From assembly GCF_900129745.1 (NCBI RefSeq), contig NZ_FQWS01000002.1, forward strand, positions 806,001 through 870,000: 64,000 bases of DNA, read 5' to 3'. This DNA comes from Winogradskyella jejuensis (GTDB lineage Bacteria > Bacteroidota > Bacteroidia > Flavobacteriales > Flavobacteriaceae). Both the position numbers and the translations under genes were made by a program. This document shows, piece after piece, positions 27,230 through 35,126 of this stretch. The notes under the pieces are model-generated. The model saw nothing but the letters and a program-made list of their open reading frames with translations, was not told the origin of the DNA and ran no database searches. The first letter of the stretch is position 1. The number at the start of each line of letters is the position of its first letter.

Positions 27230-28426
27230 TTATTTTTTTATTGAGAATCTAAAAGTGGTGCCAAAATGTGGTTTGGAAGTTACACTTATAGTTCCTCCTA
27301 ACTTTTCAATCATTGATTTTACGGTAAAAAGACCAATTCCTGACCCTTTTTTGCCAAACACATCTTTTGGATTTGAGATATTAAATAACTCAAAAATTTT
27401 GTCTAAATCCTTTTTTTCTATACCCATACCGTTATCAATAACTAAAAAATAATAGTGAGAGTCAGAATCTTCAAAGTCTAACTCTACCTTTGGATTAGTG
27501 TTATTATTGTATTTATAGGCATTGTCGACCAAATTAAATAAAATTTGAGTTAAAGCTGATTTATTGGCGTTTTTGAGTTCTACATCATTTTTTAGAACAA
27601 AGTTTTTATGCCTTAAGTTTTGAATTTTACTAATTTCATTAAAAACAGATTCTAAACTGAAATCTTCTTTAGCATTTCGAACTGAAGCATCGGCTCTGTA
27701 GTGATGTAGTGCACCATCTATATAGTTTCTTAATGATTCTGAGGATTCGTTTATTAAATCTAAATACTCAAGTGATTCTTGTGAAAGACGTTCTCCGTTC
27801 TCTTCTTTAATAAACTCGGTTAGTGAACTAATATTTGCCAAAGGCGACTTTAAATCATGTGAAACTTGACCAGAAAATTTTTCTAAAAAAGCATTTTGCG
27901 TTTCAAGGCTTGTTATTGCACTATCAAGCTGTAGATTTGTTTTTCTCAATTCAAACAAATTCATTACCTGTTTTGCTATAATTTTTAAAGTTCGGATTTG
28001 ATTTTCACTAAGCTGTCGAGGTTTATGGTCGTAAACACATAACGTTCCTAAGGGAAAACCTTCAGGATTTCTTAACGGAACTCCAGCGTAAAAAATAGCT
28101 TTGAACTCTGTAACTAATGGATTATCGTGGAAGATTTTGCTTTTACGAGCATCTTCAATAATATAAATTTCATCATCACTTAAAATGGCATGTCCGCAGA
28201 AAGAAATAGACCTTGGCGATTCAGATAATTCAACTCCATGATGAGATTTTAAAAAATTACGCTCTGTGTCTAAAAGTGTTATCAAAGAAATTGGTACTTC
28301 GCAAATTGCTGAGATTAATGCTGTAATATCATCAAAATCTGTCTCTGGAAGCGTATCTAAAAGACTGTAACTTTTTACAGCATTTAAACGTTCACTTTCG
28401 TTTATTGGAAATTCTGGACTTATCAT
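27230..28426 (-). CDS. GAF-domain sensor histidine kinase
   Basis: 398 residues, soluble. The GAF domain spans about 20-160 (LDTERNFLKSHHG, FCGHAI, FYAGVPLRNPEGFPLGTLCV). It is followed by a short coiled linker and the HisKA helix with phospho-acceptor His190 in GQVSHDLKSPL. The ATPase domain has the N box VDNAYKYNN, the G1 box VIDNGMGIEK and the G2 box GKKGSGIGLFTVK. No response regulator adjoins it; the only neighbour in the transcript is the S10 peptidase 5 nt downstream. The signal sensed is unknown. Confidence 0.9.
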   Translation of the reverse strand: MISPEFPINESERLNAVKSYSLLDTLPETDFDDITALISAICEVPISLITLLDTERNFLKSHHGVELSESPRSISFCGHAILSDDEIYIIEDARKSKIFHDNPLVTEFKAIFYAGVPLRNPEGFPLGTLCVYDHKPRQLSENQIRTLKIIAKQVMNLFELRKTNLQLDSAITSLETQNAFLEKFSGQVSHDLKSPLANISSLTEFIKEENGERLSQESLEYLDLINESSESLRNYIDGALHHYRADASVRNAKEDFSLESVFNEISKIQNLRHKNFVLKNDVELKNANKSALTQILFNLVDNAYKYNNNTNPKVELDFEDSDSHYYFLVIDNGMGIEKKDLDKIFELFNISNPKDVFGKKGSGIGLFTVKSMIEKLGGTISVTSKPHFGTTFRFSIKK

Positions 28427-28469
28427 TTAGTAAATATTAAAAATCTAGTTGTAATGGCAGAATAAAACA

Positions 28470-29279
28470 CTAGAAATTTTCAAAAACACCGAGACCAAAA
28501 AGGGCAAAATCGTATTTAACTGGGTCGGCAGCATCGAGCTTTCGTAGATTTTTGTCTAATTCTGCCAATGCTTTTCCGTCGTTTTGTTTGCGTTTTAGTA
28601 AACCTAATTTACGAGCCACATTGCCAGAGTGAACATCCAGAGGACAACCTAACTGAGCAGGAGAGAGGCTTTTCCAAATACCGAAATCTACACCAGTATT
28701 ATCATTTCGGACCATCCAACGTAAAAACATGTTAATACGTTTTGCTGCTGAATTTTTTAGTGGGTCACTTACATGCTTTTTACTACGCTCTAAATGCGCA
28801 ATCTCAAAAAAGTGTTTCTTGAGCTGATGAATTGAATTTTGAAGCGAATTAGCTTCTGCATATTTGGCAAAAATGGCTTCTAATCCATCGTGATGATTAT
28901 AAATATGCTTTAAGCTTGTTATAAACTGAATAAAATCAGAGCCATTAAACGTTCGATGCACAAAAGGCAAAAGCTTCTCTAAATCTTGCTCCTGATGTTG
29001 CATGATAAATTCGTAAGGCGAATTATCTAAAAACGTAACCATACGCTTAGCATTAGTGATAATACTTTTTCGATTTCCCCAAGCAATGGTCGCTGTTAGA
29101 AAACCAATAATCTCAATGTCTTCTTTTTTTGAGAATAAATGCGGAATTTGTATAGGGTCGCTCTCAATAAACTTTGGGTTATTGTATTCAGCAACTTTGC
29201 TGTCTAAGAATTCTTTGAGTTCTGCTTTTTTGAGTTTCAATTTGCGTAGATTTGAAAAAACGAAGTTAAGCCAAATCAT
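28470..29279 (-). CDS. TIGR02757/DUF2400 family protein
   Basis: 269 residues matching the conserved bacteroidetal and epsilonproteobacterial family TIGR02757 (DUF2400). Characteristic stretches are ATIAWGNRKSI, KRINMFLRWMVRND, VDFGIWKSLSPAQLGCPLDVHSGNVARKLGLL and DPVKYDFALFGLGVFE. The C-terminal half recalls the HhH-GPD DNA glycosylase fold, where the LDVHSGNVARKL segment would take the place of the VDTHIxR motif; a DNA-repair role is therefore possible but unproven. It is followed by no paired gene and lies just downstream of the LytTR regulator on the same strand. Confidence 0.85.
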   Translation of the reverse strand: MIWLNFVFSNLRKLKLKKAELKEFLDSKVAEYNNPKFIESDPIQIPHLFSKKEDIEIIGFLTATIAWGNRKSIITNAKRMVTFLDNSPYEFIMQHQEQDLEKLLPFVHRTFNGSDFIQFITSLKHIYNHHDGLEAIFAKYAEANSLQNSIHQLKKHFFEIAHLERSKKHVSDPLKNSAAKRINMFLRWMVRNDNTGVDFGIWKSLSPAQLGCPLDVHSGNVARKLGLLKRKQNDGKALAELDKNLRKLDAADPVKYDFALFGLGVFENF

Positions 29280-29282
29280 ATT

Positions 29283-29975
29283 CTACAGCAATAACTGTTT
29301 CACTTTTTCCTTGTATGATTTCCCTATAGGAATGCTATAATCTTCAATCTTAATTCTATTACCTTCTACAATACTTATATGTTGTTTAGATACCGCGTAG
29401 GACTTGTGTACTTGCATAAATTTGTCTGTAGGAAGTTTTTTAAGAATTTCAGAAATTTTCTCTCTTATTAAGTGCGTTTTTGTGGTGGTTACTAGCTTTA
29501 CGTAATTGCCAGCAGCTTCTATATAAAGAATGGTGTTACTATTAATTTGTATATGCTTCTTATCAGAATAAATAAAGATAGATTCAGTATTATCTTCAGT
29601 CTTTTTAGCTTCAGTTTTTGCTGAAATGTTTTCGATTTTTACTTTTTGAATTGCTGTTATAAAGCGTTCAAAACTAAAAGGTTTTAATAGGTAATCAACC
29701 ACATTAAGTGTATAGCCTTCCAGAGCATATTCTTGATAAGCTGTAGTGACAATAACCTTTGGAGGGGTTGTAAGCGTTTTTAAAAACTCAAAACCTTTTA
29801 GCTTAGGCATGTTAATGTCTAAGAAAATTAAATCTACACTTTGCTCTCGTAAATATTCTAAAGCTTCTAGAGCATCATAACAATGCTTTATTAACTGCAT
29901 GTTGGGCATCTTATCGCAGTAGCCTTTTATAATTTCGTGAGCTATACGCTCGTCATCAATAATAAGATATGTCAT
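29283..29975 (-). CDS. LytTR-type response regulator
   Basis: 230 residues. The receiver domain carries the acidic pocket IDDER and phospho-acceptor Asp53 in IFLDINMP. The LytTR DNA-binding domain (about 130-228) contains the LYIEAAGNYVKLVTTTKTHLIREKI segment and KFMQVHKSYAVS. Its start codon overlaps the stop of the histidine kinase gene by one base, so kinase and regulator are translated from one transcript. Targets cannot be deduced. Confidence 0.93.
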   Translation of the reverse strand: MTYLIIDDERIAHEIIKGYCDKMPNMQLIKHCYDALEALEYLREQSVDLIFLDINMPKLKGFEFLKTLTTPPKVIVTTAYQEYALEGYTLNVVDYLLKPFSFERFITAIQKVKIENISAKTEAKKTEDNTESIFIYSDKKHIQINSNTILYIEAAGNYVKLVTTTKTHLIREKISEILKKLPTDKFMQVHKSYAVSKQHISIVEGNRIKIEDYSIPIGKSYKEKVKQLLL

Positions 29976-30874
29976 TATAAATTTAAGTCTAGATGAGCAG
30001 TATGAATATCGTTTACTGATGTAAAAGTAAGATTATGTTGGTTAGGGTATGCTAGCTCTAATCTTCGTTTTAGGTTTTTAATTCCAATTCCTGGTTTTTT
30101 AGGAAGCTCATCTTTATCATAATTGTTTTTAACTACAAAAGAGATATGTTTGTATGTAGCATTTAAACTTATATGCACAAAGGCCTTTTGTCTTAAGTTT
30201 TCTACACCATGCTTAAAGGCGTTTTCTACTAAAATAATATAGAGTAGTGGCATTATATTGTAGTTCATATTCTTATCAAAATCCACATTGAATTCTATGT
30301 CTATAGCTTTGTGGTATCGCATGCGATGTAAATCTATATAATTCTGTAAATAGTCGACTTCTTCTTTTAACGTTACGGTTTTTCGTTCACCTTCATAAAT
30401 GCTGTAACGCATCAATTCTGATAACTTTAGAATTAGTGCTTTGGCTTTTTCAGAATCTACATCTACTAATCCGTAAAGGTTGTTCAGCATATTGAAAAAA
30501 AAATGCGGATTTACTTGGCTTTGAAGATGTAGTAATTCATTTTTAATTCTTTCATTTTTAAGCTTAAGAACAGATTTTAATTGCAGAATTATCCAAATAG
30601 CTCCAGCTAATAGAAGAATGCCATAATATACCAATACAATAGTGGCTAGTGCAGGATGAAAATTGCCTAGAAATAAGACCGATTCTTTCTGAAGTACAAT
30701 AATCTCATAGGCTGTTATCCCAAGGGGTACTAGTATAGTTGTAAGGATGATGATTTTTAGTAAAAGCCAATTATTCTTTTTTAAGATTGAAATCATACTG
30801 CAAAATAATAAGAATACTCTTGATGCTTTTAAGAAAGGTGACAAACGCTTCATAAAGAGTTTTAAAGCTTTCAA
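29975..30874 (-). CDS. LytS-type sensor histidine kinase
   Basis: 299 residues. Two membrane segments (about 38-58 and 75-97) are followed by a short coiled coil and the His_kinase domain with phospho-acceptor His in QVNPHFFFNMLNNLYG. The HATPase part has VENAFKHG and GIGIKNLKRRLELAYP. This is the YehU/LytS class that signals to LytTR regulators; the partner is encoded directly downstream. An internal ATG at 30796 (MISILKKNNW) could be the true start, which would remove a poorly conserved 26-residue leader; I cannot decide between them. Confidence 0.9.
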   Translation of the reverse strand: MKALKLFMKRLSPFLKASRVFLLFCSMISILKKNNWLLLKIIILTTILVPLGITAYEIIVLQKESVLFLGNFHPALATIVLVYYGILLLAGAIWIILQLKSVLKLKNERIKNELLHLQSQVNPHFFFNMLNNLYGLVDVDSEKAKALILKLSELMRYSIYEGERKTVTLKEEVDYLQNYIDLHRMRYHKAIDIEFNVDFDKNMNYNIMPLLYIILVENAFKHGVENLRQKAFVHISLNATYKHISFVVKNNYDKDELPKKPGIGIKNLKRRLELAYPNQHNLTFTSVNDIHTAHLDLNL

Positions 30875-31012
30875 TTATTGGGATGAACGTCAGTTAGGTA
30901 GCTATACAATGAAAAATAGGACATTCATCACATAAATTTCATACGGACAGACTTATGGATAATATTTGTGCCAATCAAAAAACGTATAGTAATCATCTAA
31001 AAACGTATTAAA

Positions 31013-32188
31013 ATGAAAAAAAGAGTCTTACGTTATTTAAAGCACATCTTAGGAACTATCATAATATTTATGGCAATCGGTGCTTCAATTTTAATATATG
31101 AAAATGGAAGTATTCATTACGGAGATAATCCTAAAAAAATGGATTGGGATAACGAAGGTCCGTATGTGTTTTATAAAAATGATAGTACCCTAAATATCAA
31201 TTACATTAAAGGGAGTAAAAAAGAAGGATTTTATGTAGATGAGAAAGAAGTTTCAACAAAGCAGTCCGCATTGGCAAGGAGTTTTTTTGCATTAGATTCT
31301 ACTAGTTTTAGTTTTAATCTTGATTCAGATTTCCAAATACCAGAATCGACATATACCGATAATCAAAAGATTATAGCAGTTTCTGATATTGAAAGTGGGT
31401 ATAGAACTTTCAGAGATTTTTTAATAAATAACAAGGTTATAGACCAAGATCTGAATTGGACATTCGGTAAAGGGCATTTGGTTTTAGTTGGTGATTTTGT
31501 TGATAGAGGTTTTTCTACAACGCAAGTGCTTTGGTTTATATACAAATTGGAGCAGGAGGCAAAAAAGCATAAAGGAAATGTCCATTTTATTATAGGAAAT
31601 CACGAACTAAAGAATATGTATGGAGACTATGGAGCTGCATCTCTGAAGTATACTTTTGTGACTTCAATTTTAGGAAAAACACAAGCTAATCTGTATGACA
31701 AAAACTCATTTTTAGGCAAATGGTTATCTAGTAAAAATGCTATAGAGTCTATTAATGGAAACCTCTTTGCGCATGGTGGTTTACATCCAGATATTTCAAA
31801 GATTGATATGACTCTAGATGAGATAAACAGTTTTCTAAGAGCAAATTATTACAACGCACCATATCCAAAAGCAAATAAAGCAAAAACTGAATTATTACTA
31901 TCCTCAAAAACTGGGGTTAGCTGGTATCGTGGTTATTTTAGAGAAGATGATTTATCTCAAAAGCAAGTAGATAGTAGTTTAGATAAGTTTGACGCAAAAT
32001 CAATTGTTGTTGGTCATACGTTACAAAACAAAGTTAAAAGAGTTTTTGAAGGAAAGGTTATAGGTATAGATGTACAACACCCTAAAGATTATCATAAAAA
32101 TTGGCCTAAGAAAACGTCAGAGGGATTGCTTATAGAAAACGAAAAATATTATAGAGTATTAAGTGACGGAAGTATAAGTGAGATATGA
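31013..32188 (+). CDS. Membrane-anchored metallophosphoesterase
   Basis: 391 residues with one N-terminal membrane anchor (about 12-29) and a calcineurin-like phosphoesterase domain. Motifs are SDIES (Asp125; the usual D-x-H has Glu127 in place of His, which I recall as normal for this bacteroidetal subgroup), GDFVDRG (160-166), GNHE (195-198), and later FAHGGLHP and VVGHT histidines. A dinuclear metal site is therefore expected, facing the periplasm. The substrate is unknown. Confidence 0.87.
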   Translation: MKKRVLRYLKHILGTIIIFMAIGASILIYENGSIHYGDNPKKMDWDNEGPYVFYKNDSTLNINYIKGSKKEGFYVDEKEVSTKQSALARSFFALDSTSFSFNLDSDFQIPESTYTDNQKIIAVSDIESGYRTFRDFLINNKVIDQDLNWTFGKGHLVLVGDFVDRGFSTTQVLWFIYKLEQEAKKHKGNVHFIIGNHELKNMYGDYGAASLKYTFVTSILGKTQANLYDKNSFLGKWLSSKNAIESINGNLFAHGGLHPDISKIDMTLDEINSFLRANYYNAPYPKANKAKTELLLSSKTGVSWYRGYFREDDLSQKQVDSSLDKFDAKSIVVGHTLQNKVKRVFEGKVIGIDVQHPKDYHKNWPKKTSEGLLIENEKYYRVLSDGSISEI

Positions 32189-32271
32189 AAAACGAAGTTA
32201 ACACCCATTTATTAATAAATGTAATTATCTACTCTTGAAGTTGTATAAATAAAAAGCTAACTTCGCTTACT

Positions 32272-32294
32272 TGTGCTGAACTTATTTCAGTATC
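32272..32294 (+). repeat. Degenerate copy of REP-like palindrome (family A)
   Basis: TGTGCTGAACTTATTTCAG resembles the 25698-25718 element (GCTGAA, 5-nt loop, TTCAG). It lies in the 211-bp gap after the phosphoesterase gene. The same gap holds an inverted repeat GATATAGTTC/GAACCATATC (32299-32308 and 32318-32327, one mismatch), which may be the left edge of the cassette-like region. Confidence 0.5.
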
Positions 32295-32399
32295 AGACGA
32301 TATAGTTCATAGTTAACGAACCATATCTTAACGTTGTAACAATTACCACAACAAAGTGACAAACTTATATATCAGTCATCTTATTAGAAAGAATGTAAA

Positions 32400-33485
32400 A
32401 TGATGTCCAAAAATATTTACAAAATAATACTTTTAGTTTTAGTGATATCATTTTCGGGATGTAAAAAAGAAAAGGTATACGAAAACCCAATTTCTGAAAA
32501 TATTACATTTAAAAACATTATTAATGATAACATAATACTGTCTGGAACACTATCAATACCTAGCAAAGATGGAACTTTTCCTGCAGTAGTTTTGATAAGT
32601 GGAAATGGAGAACATAATAGAAATGAAGAATTCGGAAATTTCAAACCCTTTTTAGATATTTCTAATTACTTGACAAAACAGGGAATTGCTGTCTTGCGAT
32701 ATGACAAAAGAGGAGTAGGAGAATCAACAGGTAATTACAATTCAGCCAATTCTTTTGATTTTGCAAATGATGTCAATTCTGCAATTGAATATTTGCTCAC
32801 AAGAGAGGAAATTAAAAGTAATGAAATTGGTTTAATTGGGCATAGTGAGGGCGGACTGATTGCACCAATCGTCGCTTCTCAATCTTCAAATGTAGCTTTT
32901 ATTGTTTCTTTAGCAGGTCCGAGCTTATCTGGAGACAAAATCTTATTATCGCAACAAAAAGCTATTGCTTTAGCAAAAGGAACAGATAAATCAGAAGTCA
33001 AAAAAAATCAAAAATTAAATCGAGCAGCTTTTGAGATAGTCAAACTTTACAAAGACGAGGATACCTTGAGGAAAAGAATGACTGAATACATTGAAGAAAT
33101 ATCCTTAAATGACCCTGAAAAGCCTGAAAATATGACTTATGATGAATATGTTAATGCTCAAGTAAAAGGTATTTTAAGACCTTGGATGGTAAATTTTTTA
33201 AGGTACAATCCTGAAAAATATATTGAGCAAGTTCGAGTTCCAGTTCTTGCCTTAAATGGAACGAAAGATTTGCAAATTTTATCTTCTGAAAACTTATCAG
33301 AATGGAAAAGAATTTTAGAGAGTTCAGGCAATAAAAATGTAACAACAAAAGAATTGCAAAATCTAAATCATTTATTCCAAACTTGTGAAACTGGTCTGCC
33401 AGATGAATATGAAAAACTTAACGAATCCTTTTCTGTCATCGCAATGAACGAAATAAGTAAATGGATTAAAAAACAAACAAAATAA
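32400..33485 (+). CDS. Alpha/beta hydrolase lipoprotein, first cassette-like gene
   Basis: 361 residues. A lipobox ending SFSGC (Cys21) predicts an envelope lipoprotein. The hydrolase domain has the oxyanion region ISGNGEHNRN, the DKRGVGES strand-turn, and the nucleophile elbow GHSEGG centred on Ser149; the late acid and histidine fall in LALNGTKDLQ and LNHLFQ. This is the class of bacterial acyl-ester hydrolases like YqiA/Est-type. The start at 32400 (MMSK) could equally be 32403. The stop codon abuts an attC-like hairpin, and the next gene is followed by the same 13-nt boundary sequence. Confidence 0.82.
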   Translation: MMSKNIYKIILLVLVISFSGCKKEKVYENPISENITFKNIINDNIILSGTLSIPSKDGTFPAVVLISGNGEHNRNEEFGNFKPFLDISNYLTKQGIAVLRYDKRGVGESTGNYNSANSFDFANDVNSAIEYLLTREEIKSNEIGLIGHSEGGLIAPIVASQSSNVAFIVSLAGPSLSGDKILLSQQKAIALAKGTDKSEVKKNQKLNRAAFEIVKLYKDEDTLRKRMTEYIEEISLNDPEKPENMTYDEYVNAQVKGILRPWMVNFLRYNPEKYIEQVRVPVLALNGTKDLQILSSENLSEWKRILESSGNKNVTTKELQNLNHLFQTCETGLPDEYEKLNESFSVIAMNEISKWIKKQTK

Positions 33486-33551
33486 CTGTTGCCAACAATG
33501 GCTCTCCGTGAGGCGTACCTCACTACGCCATACACTGTGGGCGTCGGCAAC
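33485..33551 (+). repeat. attC-like nested hairpin, first copy
   Basis: Begins with ACTGTTGCCAACA (33485-33497), overlapping the last base of the hydrolase stop codon. Nested arms are GTTGCC (33488-33493)/GGCAAC (33546-33551), ATGGC (33498-33502)/GCCAT (33527-33531) and GTGAGG (33508-33513)/CCTCAC (33518-33523). This is an extended imperfect hairpin with GTT at one end and AAC at the other, the shape of integron recombination sites. It is visibly more GC-rich than its surroundings. Confidence 0.55.
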
Positions 33552-33568
33552 AATATAAAAACCGAGAG

Positions 33569-34474
33569 ATGACAAGAAACATTCTACTTGTAATTTTAAT
33601 TTTCTGCATAACATCGTGCAAAAAAGAAAATAAAACAGTTAAAGAAACAGTACAGTCCGAGGAATTAAATCCAATAGAAGACCCAAATATATTTGTCGGC
33701 AAACACAAAGCAAAAGCTATGGTTTTGGGAGTTTTTCATTTCGACAATCCAAATTTGGACAGCTACAAACCAAAGTTTCCGTTTAATATTTTAGAAAGTA
33801 GAAGACAATCTGAATTAGACACGCTACTGAACAAAATAGCAGAATACAAACCGACTAAAATATTGCTTGAATGGCCAAGAATTAAAATGGATAGCATTAC
33901 CAATGAACGATATCAAAATTATCTGAATGGCTCTTTCAATCTTAATGATAAAAGTAACGAGATTTATCAAATTGGTTTTAAACTTGCCAAAAAATTAGAC
34001 CATAATCGAGTTTATTGCTCTGACGCGTCTGCCGATTGGTTCGGTGTTGAACTGGATTGGGACAATTATGACGAAGAAGTATATTTAAAATCAAAAGGAC
34101 AGTTTGAAAAATCCACTCGATATGATTATGAATCCTTTTATGAATTAGGCGATTCGATAAAAAGTGTTCAAACTTTAACAGAGCATCTGTTTTTTAGAAA
34201 CAGACCAAAAAACAGATTGAAAGACCATCAAGCATATCTTACAGAAGGTGTTTTAGAAGGTGCTGGCGATAATTATTTGGGTGCTGATGGAGTGGCGAGA
34301 TGGTACAGACGGAATTTAAGAATATTTTCTAACGCTTACGATTTAACCGATTTTGACAAGGAAGACCGACTTTTATTGATATATGGTTCTGGACATGTAT
34401 GGCAATTGAGACAATTTTTTACAGACTCGCCCGATTTTGATTATATTGAATCGAATGAGTATCTGGCGAAATAA
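33569..34474 (+). CDS. DUF5694 family lipoprotein, second cassette-like gene
   Basis: 301 residues with a lipoprotein signal (LIFCITSC, Cys17). The mature domain matches DUF5694: VLGVFHFDNP near the start, EWPRIKMDS, and a C-terminal YGSGHVWQLRQFF. The paired GxxHF and GSGH histidines recall the TraB/GumN (ChaN-like) superfamily, in which such residues bind metal or heme-like ligands; a hydrolase role is possible but not shown. It starts 18 nt after one attC-like hairpin and stops just before a second that opens with the same ACTGTTGCCAACA. Confidence 0.8.
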   Translation: MTRNILLVILIFCITSCKKENKTVKETVQSEELNPIEDPNIFVGKHKAKAMVLGVFHFDNPNLDSYKPKFPFNILESRRQSELDTLLNKIAEYKPTKILLEWPRIKMDSITNERYQNYLNGSFNLNDKSNEIYQIGFKLAKKLDHNRVYCSDASADWFGVELDWDNYDEEVYLKSKGQFEKSTRYDYESFYELGDSIKSVQTLTEHLFFRNRPKNRLKDHQAYLTEGVLEGAGDNYLGADGVARWYRRNLRIFSNAYDLTDFDKEDRLLLIYGSGHVWQLRQFFTDSPDFDYIESNEYLAK

Positions 34475-34476
34475 AT

Positions 34477-34618
34477 ACTGTTGCCAACACCTTGTATAAT
34501 TAATCGCTTGTTTCTCGACTACTCACAAAAATCCTCGCGGATTTTCTATTCTATTTTTATTTGCTAAATTCCGTGCTAAATCAAGCAACTAACCATACAC
34601 AAAGCCGATAAGCGTAAC
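34477..34618 (+). repeat. attC-like nested hairpin, second copy
   Basis: Opens with ACTGTTGCCAACA (34477-34489), identical to 33485-33497. CTTGTATAATTAATCGCTTG (34491-34510) pairs imperfectly with 34582-34604, and the core AAAATCC-TCGC-GGATTTT (34528-34545) is a perfect 7-bp hairpin. The outer end GCGTAAC (about 34612-34618) can face the initial GTTGCC region loosely. The fold is about 140 nt long, more than twice the first copy. No ORF of note is inside it. Confidence 0.52.
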
Positions 34619-34625
34619 CCAAAAA

Positions 34626-35006
34626 TCACTTCACCGCAATCATACTAATCTCCACATTTACAAACTTTGGTAAGTTAGCAACTTCTACAGTTTCTCGCGC
34701 TGGCGCTGTGGCTTCATCAAAATAACTACCATACACCTCATTAATTTGTGAGAAATTGATCATATCGCTAATAAATATTGAGGTTTTAATAACGTTTTCA
34801 AAGGTCATATCAGCTGCTTTTAAAACCGCTTTCATGTTTTCCATCACTTGTTTGGTTTCAGTCTTAATATCGTCTAAAACCAATTCCATAGTTTCTGGAT
34901 GCAAGGCAATTTGTCCAGATGTATAGAGTGTATTACCAGATAAAACAGCTTGGTTGTAAGGTCCTATTGGTGCAGGAGCATCAGTCGTGTTGATGATTTT
35001 TTTCAT
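34626..35006 (-). CDS. ridA: RidA family reactive-intermediate deaminase
   Basis: 126 residues from MKKIINTTDAPAPIGPYNQ. RidA proteins hydrolyse reactive enamine/imine products of PLP enzymes. The family signature PARETVEVANLPKFVNVEISMIAV at the C-terminus contains the substrate-carboxylate arginine. I use the ATG at 35006; the longer frame would begin with a TTG at 35030 that is part of the TATTTTTG promoter element and so cannot be the start. The length equals typical RidA. Confidence 0.93.
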   Translation of the reverse strand: MKKIINTTDAPAPIGPYNQAVLSGNTLYTSGQIALHPETMELVLDDIKTETKQVMENMKAVLKAADMTFENVIKTSIFISDMINFSQINEVYGSYFDEATAPARETVEVANLPKFVNVEISMIAVK

Positions 35007-35027
35007 TTGTGCAGAATTTTGATTATT

Positions 35028-35035
35028 CAAAAATA
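35028..35035 (-). promoter_or_regulatory. -7 promoter element of ridA
   Basis: Minus strand TATTTTTG, 21 nt before the ridA ATG; it decides the start of ridA. Confidence 0.58.
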
Positions 35036-35082
35036 GTCAAAGAAGGCTAAATTAACTCAAGTACCAAAAGAAGTTTCAATTG

Positions 35083-35107
35083 CACTTCGACTGCGCTCAG
35101 TCTGACA
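35083..35107 (-). repeat. REP-like element, family B
   Basis: Read on the minus strand TGTCAGACTGAGCGCAGTCGAAGTG, with the short palindrome GACTGAGCGCAGTC (arms GACTG/CAGTC). A related copy is at 60525-60558 and an interrupted one at 51113-51153. It lies in the gap between lptD and ridA. Confidence 0.6.
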
Positions 35108-35126
35108 AATAAATTTCAAAAAAATA

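Noticed and set aside
33368-33708. Minus-strand frames across the DUF5694 start and the hairpin
   Set aside because: They overlap the real genes and the palindromic spacer, with no family similarity and no promoter.
35007-35030. Longer RidA starting with TTG
   Set aside because: The TTG is part of the -7 element and the extra residues do not fit the family.
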